Below, piece by piece: positions 8,502 through 20,532 of a DNA stretch of 64,000 bases. Position numbers and translations under genes: made by a program. The number at the start of each line of letters is the position of its first letter. Position 1 is the first letter of the stretch. The stretch is from Candidatus Accumulibacter appositus (GTDB lineage: Bacteria > Pseudomonadota > Gammaproteobacteria > Burkholderiales > Rhodocyclaceae). Below the pieces are notes generated by a model, which worked only from the letters and a program-made list of their open reading frames with translations, was not told the DNA's origin and did not search any database. Location: the NCBI GenBank assembly GCA_000585055.1, contig JEMX01000007.1, positions 49,922-113,921 on the forward strand, read 5' to 3'.

Positions 8502-9488
8502 ATGGACTCCACTTCCGCCTCCCCCACCTCGACCGCGCTGCTGGTCGCCGACATCGGCGGCACCCGTGCGCGCTTTGCCCTGCTCGACGAACAGGGCGCC
8601 CCGCATCTGGTGCGCATTCTCACCGTCGCCGACTTCGCCGGCCCGATCGAGGCCATCGAGGCCTATCTCGCCGAAGTCGCCTGCCCTGGATTGCACGCCG
8701 CCGCGATCGCTCTGGCCGCGCCGGTACATGAGCCGGTGGTCCGCCTGACCAACGCCGCGTGGAGCTTCTCGCGCGCGGAAATCACGACGCGCCTGGGGCT
8801 GCACCGCCTCCTCCTGCTCAACGACTTCACCGCCCTGGCGCTGTCCTTGCCGTGGCTAGCCACCAGCGACCTGCAACAGGTCGGTGGCGGTAGCAGCGTC
8901 GCACTGGCACCCAAGGCCGTGCTCGGCCCCGGCACCGGCCTCGGCGTCTCCGGCGTGCTCTTCGATCGCGGCCGCTGGCTGGCGCTGAGCGGCGAAGGCG
9001 GGCACTGCTCTCTGGCCCCTGCCGACGGTCGCGAGGCGGCGATTCTCGGCCTCGCCTGGCGCGAACTGCAGCACGTCTCGGCGGAGCGCCTGCTTTCCGG
9101 AAGCGGTATGCCGCTGCTCAATCGTCTGGTCGCCGAAGTCGACGGCCGCGCCAGCGAAGCCCTGAGCACCGCCGAGATCGTCACCCGCGCGCTGGCCAAC
9201 GAAGACGTCCAGTGCAGTGCAGTGCTCGACACCTTCTGCGCGATGCTCGGCTCGCTGGCCGGAAATCTGGCGTTGACGCTCGGCGCGCAAGGTGGTGTCT
9301 ATATCGGCGGTGGTATTATTCCTCGCCTCGGCGAGCGCTTTGAGCGGTCACCCTTTCGCGCCCGCTTCGAAACCAAGGGGCGCTTCGCTGCCTACTTGGC
9401 CGCAATCCCGACCTATGTAATGCTCTCTCCTACGCCGGCCCTGCTGGGCGCCGCCCATGCCCTGGCCGAGAGCGAGGATGGCCTATGA
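8502..9488 (+). CDS. glk: Glucokinase
   Basis: Phosphorylates glucose with ATP. The 328-residue protein is of the bacterial Glk (ROK-unrelated) family: phosphate-binding VADIGGTRARFAL near the N-terminus, catalytic aspartate in LLNDFTALALSLP, GPGTGLGVSGVLF, the histidine-containing SGEGGHCSLAP, and the C-terminal adenosine loop YIGGGIIPRL. ATG 8502 starts the domain directly. First gene of a glycogen-use operon: glgP follows after 25 bases. Its role here is presumably to trap the free glucose that debranching releases from glycogen branch points. Confidence 0.94.
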   Translation: MDSTSASPTSTALLVADIGGTRARFALLDEQGAPHLVRILTVADFAGPIEAIEAYLAEVACPGLHAAAIALAAPVHEPVVRLTNAAWSFSRAEITTRLGLHRLLLLNDFTALALSLPWLATSDLQQVGGGSSVALAPKAVLGPGTGLGVSGVLFDRGRWLALSGEGGHCSLAPADGREAAILGLAWRELQHVSAERLLSGSGMPLLNRLVAEVDGRASEALSTAEIVTRALANEDVQCSAVLDTFCAMLGSLAGNLALTLGAQGGVYIGGGIIPRLGERFERSPFRARFETKGRFAAYLAAIPTYVMLSPTPALLGAAHALAESEDGL

Positions 9489-9513
9489 AACCTACTACTG
9501 GAGTACTTCCCTG

Positions 9514-11949
9514 ATGTCCAAAGCCACTGAATCGCAAACTGAAGGAGAACCCCTGCGCGCGCAGATCGACCACAAGCTGCTCTGTCAGGTGGCTACCGAC
9601 CGAGACGTCGCCGGCAAGGCGGAGTACTACCATGCGCTGGCCCAGGTGGCCCGCGAGCAGCTGGCAAGACGTTGGGTCAACACCCAGCACGCCGACCGTG
9701 CAAACAAGGCGCGGCGGGTCTATTACCTGTCGATGGAGTTCCTCATTGGGCGGGCGATGAACAACGCCTTGTCGGCACTCGATCTTCGCGATCAGGCAGC
9801 GACCGTGTTCACGCCGCCGGGTCCATCGCTGAACGAGGTCATGGAATGCGAACCCGACGCGGCCCTCGGCAACGGTGGTCTGGGACGCCTGGCGGCCTGC
9901 TTCCTGGATTCGATGGCCACCCTCGGGCTGCCCTCCTGGGGCTACGGCGTGCGCTACGAGTACGGGATGTTCGCCCAGTCGATCGTCAACGGCCAGCAGG
10001 TCGAGCAGCCGGAAGCCTGGGTGCATGATCGTTCGCCATGGGAATTCCCGCGCGCCGGCAAGCACTATACGGTCCATTTCGGCGGCAGCGCCGAGCACAG
10101 TGGCGAATGGGCGGAGTGGCACCCGGCCGACGCCGTCGAAGCCAAGGCTTTCGACCACGTCATCCCCGGTCATGGCACCGAACGGGTCAGCACCTTGCGC
10201 CTGTGGAAAGCCGCCGCCCCCTCGGAGATCGACCTCGGCGCCTTCAATACCGGCGACTATCAGCGTGCCGCCGAATTCAAGAACCGCTTCGAGAACATTT
10301 CCTGGGTTCTCTACCCCAACGACAGCACCGCCGCGGGTCGCGAGTTGCGCCTGCGCCAGGAATATTTCTTCGTCTCGGCGTCGATGCAGGACATCCTGGG
10401 CCGCCACCACGACGAGTATGGCAGCTTCGACCAGCTCGCCGACAAGGTCGCCATCCACCTCAATGACACCCACCCGGCGATCGGCGTCGCGGAATTGATG
10501 CGCCTGCTGGTCGACGAACATGCGATGAGCTGGAATGCGGCCTGGGAGCAATGCCGACGCATCTTCTCGTATACCAACCACACGCTGATGCCGGAAGCGC
10601 TTGAAACCTGGAAGGTGACGCTGATGCAGCGCGTCCTGCCGCGCCACATGCTGATCATCTACCGCATCAATCAGGAGTTCCTCGACGAAGTGGTGCGCCT
10701 CTACCCAGGTGATATCGACCTCATGCGGCGGGTGTCATTGATCGACGACGGCAACGGCCACGAAAAGGACAAACGCGTACGCATGGCGCATCTGAGCATT
10801 GTTGGCAGCCACCGAGTAAACGGCGTCTCGCAGCTGCATTCGGACCTCATGGTACAAACCATTTTTGCCGATTTCGCCCGCCTTTACCCGGAGCGCTTTC
10901 ACAACAAGACCAACGGCGTCACGCCACGACGCTGGCTGGCCCAATCCAATCTCGGCCTGTCGGCGCTGCTCGACAAGCGCCTCGGCAAGGAGTGGCGTCT
11001 CGATCTCGACCGCCTGGAAGGTCTGCGCGAAGTCGCCGACGACGCCGCATTCGGCAAGGCCTTTGCGGCCGCAAAGCGCGACAACAAGCTGCGCCTGGCC
11101 GACTACGTGGCCCGCGAAACGGGCATCGTGCTGAACCCGGACAGCCTCTTCGATGTGCAGGTCAAACGCATCCACGAATACAAGCGGCAGCTGCTCAACG
11201 TGTTGCACGTCATCACCCGCTACAGCGCGCTACTGAGGGGCGAGACAGACGGCGTTGCACCACGTAGCGTCATTTTTGCCGGCAAGGCCGCCTCCTCGTA
11301 TCACATGGCCAAACAGGTGATCCGCCTGATCAACGATGTCGCCACAGTGGTCAACAACGATCCGCGCACCCGCGACCTCTTGCAGGTCGCCTTCATCCCC
11401 AACTATGGTGTTTCCGTCGCCGAGTTGATCATGCCGGCGGCCAACCTTTCGGAACAGATTTCAACCGCCGGCACCGAAGCCTCGGGCACCGGCAACATGA
11501 AGCTCTCGCTCAACGGCGCGCTGACCATCGGCACCGAGGATGGCGCCAATATCGAGATTCGCGACCAGGTCGGCGCCGACAACATTTTCATCTTCGGCAA
11601 CAATACGGCGCAGGTTGCCGCCATCAGACAGGCCGGCTATCAGCCAAACGATATCTACCGGCAAGACCCGGCGCTCAAGGAAGCCCTCGACAAGATCGAC
11701 GGCGGCTTCTTCTCACCCGGAGAACGATCACGCTATCACGATGTCTTCAACTGCCTGGTCCATTACGGCGACCACTATCTGCTACTCGCCGACTACGCCG
11801 ACTATGTCGCCACGCAGACACGCGTCGACGCCCTCTACCTGACTCCCGCCGAATGGCAGCGCAAGGCGATCCTCAACGTCGCTGGCATGGGCACCTTCTC
11901 GGCCGACCGGACCATCCGTGACTACGCCGACGATACCTGGAAACTTTGA
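9514..11949 (+). CDS. glgP: Glycogen (alpha-glucan) phosphorylase
   Basis: Releases glucose-1-phosphate from glycogen ends. At 811 residues from ATG 9514 (MSKATES) it matches the family length of about 815. Family blocks: YYLSMEFLIGRAMNNAL, ALGNGGLGRLAACFLDS, HLNDTHPAIGVAELMRLL, RIHEYKRQLLNVL, and the PLP-lysine segment EASGTGNMKLSLNGALTIGT. An alternative ATG at 9478 overlaps glk and would add 12 residues. Sits between glk and glgB in one operon. No allosteric N-terminal extension typical of animal enzymes is seen. Confidence 0.96.
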   Translation: MSKATESQTEGEPLRAQIDHKLLCQVATDRDVAGKAEYYHALAQVAREQLARRWVNTQHADRANKARRVYYLSMEFLIGRAMNNALSALDLRDQAATVFTPPGPSLNEVMECEPDAALGNGGLGRLAACFLDSMATLGLPSWGYGVRYEYGMFAQSIVNGQQVEQPEAWVHDRSPWEFPRAGKHYTVHFGGSAEHSGEWAEWHPADAVEAKAFDHVIPGHGTERVSTLRLWKAAAPSEIDLGAFNTGDYQRAAEFKNRFENISWVLYPNDSTAAGRELRLRQEYFFVSASMQDILGRHHDEYGSFDQLADKVAIHLNDTHPAIGVAELMRLLVDEHAMSWNAAWEQCRRIFSYTNHTLMPEALETWKVTLMQRVLPRHMLIIYRINQEFLDEVVRLYPGDIDLMRRVSLIDDGNGHEKDKRVRMAHLSIVGSHRVNGVSQLHSDLMVQTIFADFARLYPERFHNKTNGVTPRRWLAQSNLGLSALLDKRLGKEWRLDLDRLEGLREVADDAAFGKAFAAAKRDNKLRLADYVARETGIVLNPDSLFDVQVKRIHEYKRQLLNVLHVITRYSALLRGETDGVAPRSVIFAGKAASSYHMAKQVIRLINDVATVVNNDPRTRDLLQVAFIPNYGVSVAELIMPAANLSEQISTAGTEASGTGNMKLSLNGALTIGTEDGANIEIRDQVGADNIFIFGNNTAQVAAIRQAGYQPNDIYRQDPALKEALDKIDGGFFSPGERSRYHDVFNCLVHYGDHYLLLADYADYVATQTRVDALYLTPAEWQRKAILNVAGMGTFSADRTIRDYADDTWKL

Positions 11950-11976
11950 ACACTCACTTCTTGAGGAAACGTGTCA

Positions 11977-14156
11977 ATGATTGACAATGCAGAGATCATT
12001 TCTCTTTGTCGGGCCGAACACGGCAACCCCTACGCAGTCCTGGGAATGCACACCGACGCCGACGAGCGGCTATGGGTGCGCAGCATGCAACCGGGCGCAC
12101 TCGCGGTGGCGGTGGTCGACGCCAAGACCGGCAAACAGGTCGCCGAGCTCAAGGAACGTGACGTCGATGGGGTCGAGGGTTTTTTTGAGGGCGTCATCCC
12201 GCGCCGCCGCAACGACTTCGCCTACCGCCTGCGCATCACCTGGGAGAGTGGCGTCCAGGAAATCGAAGATCCGTATCGCTTCTGGGCCGTACTCGGCGAG
12301 ATGGACGTCTGGCTGCTTGCCGAAGGTTCGCACATGCGCCCCTTCGAGCGTCTCGGCGCGCACCTCTGTGAAATAGATGGCGTCGCCGGAACGGCGTTTG
12401 CGGTCTGGGCGCCTGACGCCCAGCGAGTCAGCGTCGTCGGTGACTTCAACAACTGGGACGGCCGTCGCCACCCGATGCGCCTGCGCCGCGAATGCGGTGC
12501 CTGGGAGATCTTCCTACCCGGCGTCAGCGCCGGCGCCCGCTACAAATATGAAATCCGCTCCCGCCACGGCCATCTGCTGCCCCTCAAGTCCGACCCCTAC
12601 GGCTTCGAAGCCGAGATGCGGCCATCGACCGCCTCGGTGGTCTGTGCTCTGCCCCCACCGGTCGAGGCCGCGCCGGTCCCGGCCGGCGACCAGCTCGGTG
12701 CACCAGTGTCGATCTACGAAGTGCACCCGGCTTCGTGGCGGCGCGCCGACGATGGCGGCTTTCCCGACTGGCAACGCTTGACCGACACCTTGATTCCCTA
12801 CGTCGTAGACCTGGGCTTCACCCATCTTGAGCTGCTGCCGATTTCCGAGCACCCCTTCGACGGTTCCTGGGGCTACCAACCGCTCGGGCTTTACGCACCG
12901 ACCGCCCGTCACGGTAGTCCGGCCGGCTTCCGCAAGTTCGTCAGCGCCTGCCACAGCGCCGGCCTGAGGGTCATCGTCGACTGGGTTCCGGCGCATTTCC
13001 CGACCGACGAACACGGTCTCAGTCGCTTTGACGGCGATGCCCTCTACGAGCACGCCGATCCCCGCGAAGGCATGCACCAGGACTGGGGCACGCTGATCTA
13101 CAACTTCGGTCGTCGCGAAGTGAGCAACTACCTGATCGGCAACGCGCTGTTCTGGATCGAGCGTTACGGCGTCGACGGCCTGCGCGTCGATGCCGTGGCC
13201 TCGATGCTCTACCGCGACTACAGCCGCTCCGAAGGGCAGTGGGTACCGAACGTACATGGCGGCCGCGAGAACCTCGAGGCGGTCGCCTTCCTGCGCCGCA
13301 TGAACGAGGCCCTCGGCCAGGAACACCCGGCGGCCGACACCTACGCCGAGGAATCGACCGCCTGGCCGATGGTCAGCCGGCCGCCGTCGATGGGCGGTCT
13401 CGGTTTCCACTACAAGTGGAACATGGGCTGGATGCACGACGTGCTGTCCTACATGTCGCAAGACCCCATTTATCGCCGCTATCATCACAACAAGCTCAGC
13501 TTCGGGATGATGTACGCCTTCACCGAGAACTACGTCCTGCCGCTGTCGCACGATGAAGTGGTGCATGGCAAGGGTTCGCTGATCAACAAGATGCCCGGCG
13601 ACACCTGGCAGAAATTCGCCAACCTGCGTTCACTGTATGGCTTCATGTGGGCACACCCGGGCAAGAAGCTGCTCTTCATGGGCGGCGAGTTCGGCCAGTG
13701 GAGCGAGTGGAATGAAGCCGTCTCGCTGGACTGGGCCTTGCTCGACTTTCCGAACCACGCCGGCGTGCGCAATCTGGTTCGCGACCTCAACAGCCTTTAC
13801 CGCAGCCGTCCGGCCTTGCATGAGGTCGATTTCGAACCGGCGGGTTTCGAGTGGATTGCTGCCGACGATGCCGACAATTCGGTGGTCGCCTTCGTGCGCT
13901 GGACGCGTGACCGTTCGCGCGCCATGCTCTATGTCGGCAACTTCACGCCGGTCGTTCGCCAGGGCTACCGCATCGGAGTGCCCAATGCCGGCAGGTTCTA
14001 CGAGCGCATCAACACCGACTCGCAGCACTATGGCGGCAGCAACGTCGGCAACGGGGCCGACGGCCTGGTCGCCGAAGCGGTCCCTGCGCACGGCCGCGAC
14101 TACTCGCTGAGCCTCACCCTGCCACCGCTCGGGGCGCTGTTCCTCGAATGGGTGCC

Positions 14157-14160
<4 letters not shown>
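11977..14160 (+). CDS. glgB: 1,4-alpha-glucan branching enzyme
   Basis: Makes the alpha-1,6 branches of glycogen. 727 residues, the length of the E. coli enzyme. The order is an N-terminal beta-sandwich (GNPYAVLGMHTD), a CBM48 module (VWAPDAQRVSVVGDFNNWDG), a GH13 barrel with nucleophile aspartate in GLRVDAVASMLYRDY, acid glutamate in YAEESTAWP and the third acid in LPLSHDEVVHGKGSL, then a C-terminal all-beta domain. ATG 11977 is 9 bases after GAGGA; a GTG two codons upstream (11971) is also possible. Overlaps glgX by 4 bases. The mix of synthetic (glgB) and degrading genes in one operon is usual. Confidence 0.96.
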
Positions 14161-16166
<2,006 letters not shown>

Positions 16167-16180
16167 GACCGTCGGACGGC

Positions 16181-17032
16181 ATGGCAACGGTCGGCAAGCG
16201 GGCCGCTGCGCGCCGATCGCTACGCAGCTTGCTCGCTTGCGCTCTCCTCGCGCTGAGCGCCACGGTAGCCGACGCCGAGACCATCACTAACGCCCGCTAT
16301 GCGGCGCCAGTCGAACGCTATGGCCATTTCGCACTTGGCCGACCCCACGAATATGCCCGCCTGACGGTGAGCACCGCCGCCGGCCAGCGCCATGCGCTCG
16401 AACTTCCCGACGACGAGGTGTTCGAGGATCTGACACCGCGCCTGCTCACCCTGGCCGCCGGCGAGCCGCCAGAACTCTTGGTCATCGTCAGCCACCGCAA
16501 CAGTGGAGCGCGCCTGGCGCTGATCGGCTTGCATGACGGCCGCCTGGACATCAGCGCGCAATCGCCGCCCATCGGCACACCCATGCGCTGGCTGAACCCG
16601 GTCGGCGTTGCCGATCTCGACGGCGACGGGCAAGCCGAAATCGCCGCAGTCACCACCCCGCATCGCGGCGGTACGCTGCGCGTCTACCGGCGCACAGGAA
16701 AACAGCTGCTCGAAATTGCCGCGCTGGCCGGCGTTTCCAATCACACTTACGGCTCGCCCGAGCTCGGCCTGTCGACGCCCGTCGCCATCGCCGGGCGAAC
16801 GCAGCTGCTGCTCCCCGACCCGACACACCGCCGCCTGCGCCTCATCGCGCTGCAAGACGGGCAACTGGTCGAGACGGCCCACTGCCCGCTCGCCGCACCG
16901 CTGTCCGGCGCAGTCAGGCAGGCCTCAGCGACCGAGGTTGCGGTTGAACTGCGCTCGGGGCCGGCGCTGATCGCGCTGCAGGATTGCCCGGCAAGCGCGC
17001 CCGGCGCAGCGCCGCAGCGAATCGCCCGATAA
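16181..17032 (+). CDS. Secreted FG-GAP/VCBS-like repeat protein
   Basis: 283 residues. A twin-Arg-like basic start (GKRAAARRSLR) leads to a signal peptide LLACALLALSATVADA, so the protein is exported. The body holds weak beta-propeller repeats; one is a good FG-GAP calcium-type motif, GVADLDGDGQAEIAAVTT, at about residue 141. An N-terminal repeat covers the LLVIVSHRN strand. Last gene of the glycogen operon, 14 bases after glgX. No link between an exported protein and cytosolic glycogen is known to me; co-transcription may be incidental. ATG 16181; a GTG at 16163 is less likely. Confidence 0.75.
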   Translation: MATVGKRAAARRSLRSLLACALLALSATVADAETITNARYAAPVERYGHFALGRPHEYARLTVSTAAGQRHALELPDDEVFEDLTPRLLTLAAGEPPELLVIVSHRNSGARLALIGLHDGRLDISAQSPPIGTPMRWLNPVGVADLDGDGQAEIAAVTTPHRGGTLRVYRRTGKQLLEIAALAGVSNHTYGSPELGLSTPVAIAGRTQLLLPDPTHRRLRLIALQDGQLVETAHCPLAAPLSGAVRQASATEVAVELRSGPALIALQDCPASAPGAAPQRIAR

Positions 17033-17042
17033 ATCGGGCGAT
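17021..17042. terminator. Perfect 10-bp hairpin closing the glycogen operon
   Basis: ATCGCCCGAT, AA, ATCGGGCGAT: a 10-bp perfect stem with a 2-base loop that contains the stop codon of the FG-GAP gene (TAA at 17030-17032). No T run follows in either direction, so it may be a weak terminator or an RNA 3'-end stabiliser. Confidence 0.5.
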
Positions 17043-17098
17043 GCGGCCTTCCTCGCCCGCAAATTCGTGGGTTGCCGGCACCTTCGGCGGCTGATCGC

Positions 17099-18079
17099 TC
17101 AGCGCCAGCCCCGCATCAACGCGACGCCGTGCGCCCCCGCACGGCAGGCCGTTTCGAGCATCTCAGGCTGCATCCCGCCGAGCGCGTAGACGGGCAGCGG
17201 CGAGCGTTCGACGAGGCGCGAGAATTCCGCCCAGCCAATGCCGGCAGCACCGGGATGAGTGGCGGTCGGCAGCAGCGGTCCAAGAACCACGAAGTCCAGC
17301 CCGAGCTGCGCCGCCCGCGCGAGATCGGCGGCGCTGTGGCAGGAGGCGGCGACGCGCGCGAAATCCGGCCGGCGGTCGAGCTGCCAGAGCTGTTGCGACG
17401 ACAGGTGCAGGCCATGGGCGCCAACCGCACGGGCCAGTGCCTGGTCGTCGTTGATCAGCACGCATGCCTTTGGCGCGCAGCCGTTCCCATAGCTCTCAGG
17501 GCGCTCGTCGCCACCGGCGAGGGCCATGACCGCGCGCGCGAATTCCTCGCGCCGCTCGGGCGCCAGCGTCTTGTCGCGTAGCTGCAGCATGCCTAGCCCG
17601 CCGGCGAGGGCGCGCTCGATGCGCCGCAGTTCGGCCTCGACGCCATTCTCTTCGGCATTGCTCAGCGCATACAGCGGCGGCAGTTCGAGGGCCTGCAGGA
17701 TCGGGCCGTTGGCCGGCAGGATCGGCGCGACGGTGGCCGGCTCGCCGACTTTCAACCAGGCGAAGGCGCTGTGCTCGATCGGCGCGATCTCGCCGTGCCA
17801 GGCGCGAATGCGGTAGAAACGCAGGCGGACGGTGGCATGCGGATAGGTGAACTCGCAGCAGACCCATGGCCAGACATCGTCGACCGTGATTCCCAGCTCT
17901 TCCTGCAATTCGCGGACCAGGGCCTGATAGACCGTCTCCCCCGGCTCGACCTTGCCACCGGGAAACTCCCAGTAGCCGGCGTAGACCTTGCCGGGCGGCC
18001 GTTGCGCGAGCAGGAACTCGGGCGCGGCCGCATCACCCCGCAAGAGGACGGCCGCGGCGACCTCGGTGATTGCAGTCAT
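17099..18079 (-). CDS. Nudix hydrolase fused to a ThiE-like domain
   Basis: 326 residues. The N-terminal half is a MutT-type Nudix domain with the full box GGKVEPGETVYQALVRELQEELGI (written here as GGKVEPGE, then RELQEELGI, residues about 37-59), suited to cleansing oxidised nucleotides. The C-terminal half is a TIM-barrel like thiamine phosphate synthase (LQLRDKTL, VLINDDQALA, GLHLSSQQL, VVLGPLLPTATHPGAAGIGW, YALGGMQPE). The fusion is a known betaproteobacterial/gammaproteobacterial arrangement. Whether the ThiE half is active is unknown; no other thi genes are near. ATG 18079 starts the Nudix domain. Follows the DUF815 gene by 43 bases. Confidence 0.88.
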   Translation of the reverse strand: MTAITEVAAAVLLRGDAAAPEFLLAQRPPGKVYAGYWEFPGGKVEPGETVYQALVRELQEELGITVDDVWPWVCCEFTYPHATVRLRFYRIRAWHGEIAPIEHSAFAWLKVGEPATVAPILPANGPILQALELPPLYALSNAEENGVEAELRRIERALAGGLGMLQLRDKTLAPERREEFARAVMALAGGDERPESYGNGCAPKACVLINDDQALARAVGAHGLHLSSQQLWQLDRRPDFARVAASCHSAADLARAAQLGLDFVVLGPLLPTATHPGAAGIGWAEFSRLVERSPLPVYALGGMQPEMLETACRAGAHGVALMRGWR

Positions 18080-18122
18080 CGGCGGCGACCCGCGCCCGCC
18101 GCCCGGCGCTGCAGACCGACGC

Positions 18123-19079
18123 TCATGCCTTGCGCGAGCGCTTGCGCACCGCTGGCGAGGCCGCAGGCAGCGCTTTGCTGCGCGACCGCTGCGGGCGCAC
18201 TGGCGCCACCAGTTGCCGCCCCGCCCAGTCGCGCGCGAACTGCCAGGCAACGCGGCCGCTGCGTGAACCGCGCTCGAGTGCCCAGTTGAGCGCGTCGCGT
18301 TCGGCAACGGCTATCTCGTCCTGGGCGCAGCCGAAAGACTTGAGCCAGTGGGCAACGATATTCAGGTAGGCCTCCTGGTCGAACGGGTAGAACGAAATCC
18401 ACAGGCCAAAGCGCTCGGAGAGCGAGATCTTCTCCTCGATCGCCTCGCCGGGATGAATCTCCTCGCCGACGCGCTTGCTCTCGAGGTTTTCGGCGAAATA
18501 CTCGGGCATCAGGTGACGGCGGTTGGAGGTGGCGTAGATCAGCACATTGTCGGGCGCGGCCGCGATCGAACCGTCGAGAACGACCTTGAGCGCCTTGTAG
18601 CGCGCATCGCCGGAGTCGAAGGACAGGTCGTCGCAAAAAATGATGAAGCGCTCGGGGCGCCCGTCGACCAGCTCGACGATATCCGGCAGATCGGTGAGAT
18701 CGCCCTTCTCCACTTCGATGACCCGCAAGCCCTCGGCCGCGTAGGCATTGAGCAGCGCCTTGATCAGCGACGACTTGCCCGATCCACGCGCACCGGTGAG
18801 CAGCACATTGTTGGCCGGCTGGCCGGCGACGAAGTGCCGCGTATTGGCGTCGATGCGCGCTTTCTGCTGGTCGATATCGTGCAGGTCGTCGAGCCGGATC
18901 GCCGGCAGGCGACTGATCGCCTGCAGGTAGCCCACCCCACGGCTCTTGCGCCAGCGAAAGGCCTTTGCCGCCTGCCAGTCGGGCAAAGGCGATGCCGGTG
19001 GCAGCAAGGTTTCGATGCGTTCGAGGAAAACCTCGGCACGCTCCAGAAAGCTGGCAAGTTGCCGGAAGAGGTCGCTCAT
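18123..19079 (-). CDS. DUF815 AAA-type ATPase
   Basis: 318 residues. The P-loop is GARGSGKSSL (about residue 96), Walker B is RFIIFCDDLSFD, and sensor-type residues follow in LIYATSNRRHLMPEYF. These are the signature blocks of DUF815, an AAA family of unknown cellular role. The C-terminus is lysine/arginine-rich (RSRSKALPA, RKRSRKA). It is transcribed with the Nudix-ThiE gene and away from mltA. I see no substrate clue. Confidence 0.87.
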   Translation of the reverse strand: MSDLFRQLASFLERAEVFLERIETLLPPASPLPDWQAAKAFRWRKSRGVGYLQAISRLPAIRLDDLHDIDQQKARIDANTRHFVAGQPANNVLLTGARGSGKSSLIKALLNAYAAEGLRVIEVEKGDLTDLPDIVELVDGRPERFIIFCDDLSFDSGDARYKALKVVLDGSIAAAPDNVLIYATSNRRHLMPEYFAENLESKRVGEEIHPGEAIEEKISLSERFGLWISFYPFDQEAYLNIVAHWLKSFGCAQDEIAVAERDALNWALERGSRSGRVAWQFARDWAGRQLVAPVRPQRSRSKALPAASPAVRKRSRKA

Positions 19080-19128
19080 CGGACGGTATACTCGACGGTT
19101 TCAAAAACCCGACACTCTAGCGAAAACC

Positions 19129-20406
19129 ATGCCCGAAAGCCAATCACGGACGCCACAGAGAGTGCGCACAGTTCGCGCTCTTGCCGCCACTTTCCTGGCC
19201 TTGCTGCTCACCGCCTGCGGCACGCGCACCGAGGCGCCGAAAGGCGACTGCCCGGTCTGCCCGAGCTGCCCGGTGTGCGAACCGGGCGCGACTGGCGAAC
19301 CGAGCGAGCCACCAAAGCCGGCCAAGCCACCCATTCCCGCGTACAAGCCACTGCAACCGGCACGCTGGAGCGACCTGCCGGCCTGGAGCGACGACGATCT
19401 ACGTGCCGCCTTGCCGGCTTTTCTGCAATCCTGCCGGGCCTTTGCCAAGCGTCCGCAATGGCCGCTGTGGCGTACGGCCTGCGAACAGGCACAGGCCCTA
19501 CAGTCGCCATCCTCTGCCGCCATACGAAGCCTCTTCGAGGCCCGCCTGCAGCCGTGGCTGCTGACCAATCCCGACGGCAGCAGCGACGGCCTGGTGACCG
19601 GCTACTACGAACCTCTACTGCGCGGTTCGCGAAGCCGCGGCAAACCCTATCTCGAAGCCGTCCTCGGCGTCCCCCCCGATCTGTTGCGGATCGACCTCGG
19701 CGCCGTCCAGCCCGAACTCAAGAACCTGCGGCTGCGCGGTCGCCTGGAGGGCAACAAGGTCGTTCCCTACTACTCGCGGGCGGAGATCACCAAGGACGAC
19801 CCGCCCAAGGGCGGCCGCGTCCTGCTCTGGGTCGACGACCCGGTTGAACTGTTCTTTCTGCAGATCCAGGGCTCGGGCCGCGTCCGCCTGCCCGATGGCA
19901 GCATGACGCGGCTGGCTTTCGCCGACCAGAACGGCCACCCCTACCAGTCAATCGGCAAACTGCTCGTCGAGCGTGGCGAAATGAGCCTCGACCAGGCCTC
20001 GATGCAGGGCATCAAGCAATGGGCCCGGGCCAACCCCACGCGGCTCAGCGAACTGCTGAACGCCAACCCGCGCTACGTCTTCTTCAGCGAGCAGGCGATC
20101 AAGGGCGGCGACAGTGAGGGCCCGAACGGCGCGCTGGCGGTGCCGCTGACCGCCGAGCGCAGCATCGCCGTCGATCCCCGCCACGTCCCCCTTGGCGCGC
20201 CCGTTTTCCTGTCTACCACCCGACCGCTAACGAACACTCCCCTGCAACGCCTGATGCTCGCGCAGGATACCGGCAGCGCCATTCGCGGCGTCGTGCGTGC
20301 CGACTTCTTCTGGGGTTTCGGTGAACAAGCCGGCACCGAGGCCGGGCGAATGAAACAGCAAGGCAAGATGTGGGTACTCCTGCCACCGGGAGCCGCACCA
20401 GAATAG
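19129..20406 (+). CDS. mltA: Membrane-bound lytic murein transglycosylase A
   Basis: 425 residues. Cleaves peptidoglycan glycan strands to 1,6-anhydro ends at the outer membrane. A lipoprotein signal is visible: LAATFLALLLTACG with the cysteine near residue 30, followed by a Cys/Pro-rich linker (CPVCPSCPVCEPG). The MltA domain includes GLVTGYYEPLLRGSR, and the C-terminal 3D barrel carries the catalytic aspartate in MLAQDTGSAIRGVVRADFFWG. The five-cysteine linker just after the lipidated cysteine is unusual. ATG 19129 begins the signal sequence; it diverges from the DUF815 gene with a 49-base gap. Confidence 0.93.
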   Translation: MPESQSRTPQRVRTVRALAATFLALLLTACGTRTEAPKGDCPVCPSCPVCEPGATGEPSEPPKPAKPPIPAYKPLQPARWSDLPAWSDDDLRAALPAFLQSCRAFAKRPQWPLWRTACEQAQALQSPSSAAIRSLFEARLQPWLLTNPDGSSDGLVTGYYEPLLRGSRSRGKPYLEAVLGVPPDLLRIDLGAVQPELKNLRLRGRLEGNKVVPYYSRAEITKDDPPKGGRVLLWVDDPVELFFLQIQGSGRVRLPDGSMTRLAFADQNGHPYQSIGKLLVERGEMSLDQASMQGIKQWARANPTRLSELLNANPRYVFFSEQAIKGGDSEGPNGALAVPLTAERSIAVDPRHVPLGAPVFLSTTRPLTNTPLQRLMLAQDTGSAIRGVVRADFFWGFGEQAGTEAGRMKQQGKMWVLLPPGAAPE

Positions 20407-20414
20407 GTTTGACG

Positions 20415-20431
20415 CGACACGGACTGGTGCA
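20415..20431. promoter_or_regulatory. Imperfect NtrC-type box upstream of amtB
   Basis: GACAC-N5-GGTGC (20416-20430): the right half-site is perfect, the left half matches weakly. It is centred about 137 bases before the predicted amtB start and 52 bases (five turns) from the second box. Confidence 0.45.
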
Positions 20432-20466
20432 TCGAGCCCCATAAAGAGGCATTGGTGGACAAAAAG

Positions 20467-20483
20467 CGCACCAACCCGGTGCG
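20467..20483. promoter_or_regulatory. NtrC-type box upstream of amtB, also a possible mltA terminator
   Basis: GCACC-AACCC-GGTGC (20468-20482) is a perfect match to the NtrC palindrome, centred about 85 bases before the predicted amtB start. The same palindrome extends to a 6-bp stem (CGCACC/GGTGCG) followed by TTTTCGTTT, so it can equally form an intrinsic terminator for mltA. Confidence 0.65.
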
Positions 20484-20532
20484 TTTTCGTTTCCATGGCT
20501 TACGAATTCCTGCCCGCACGCACCATATAGTG

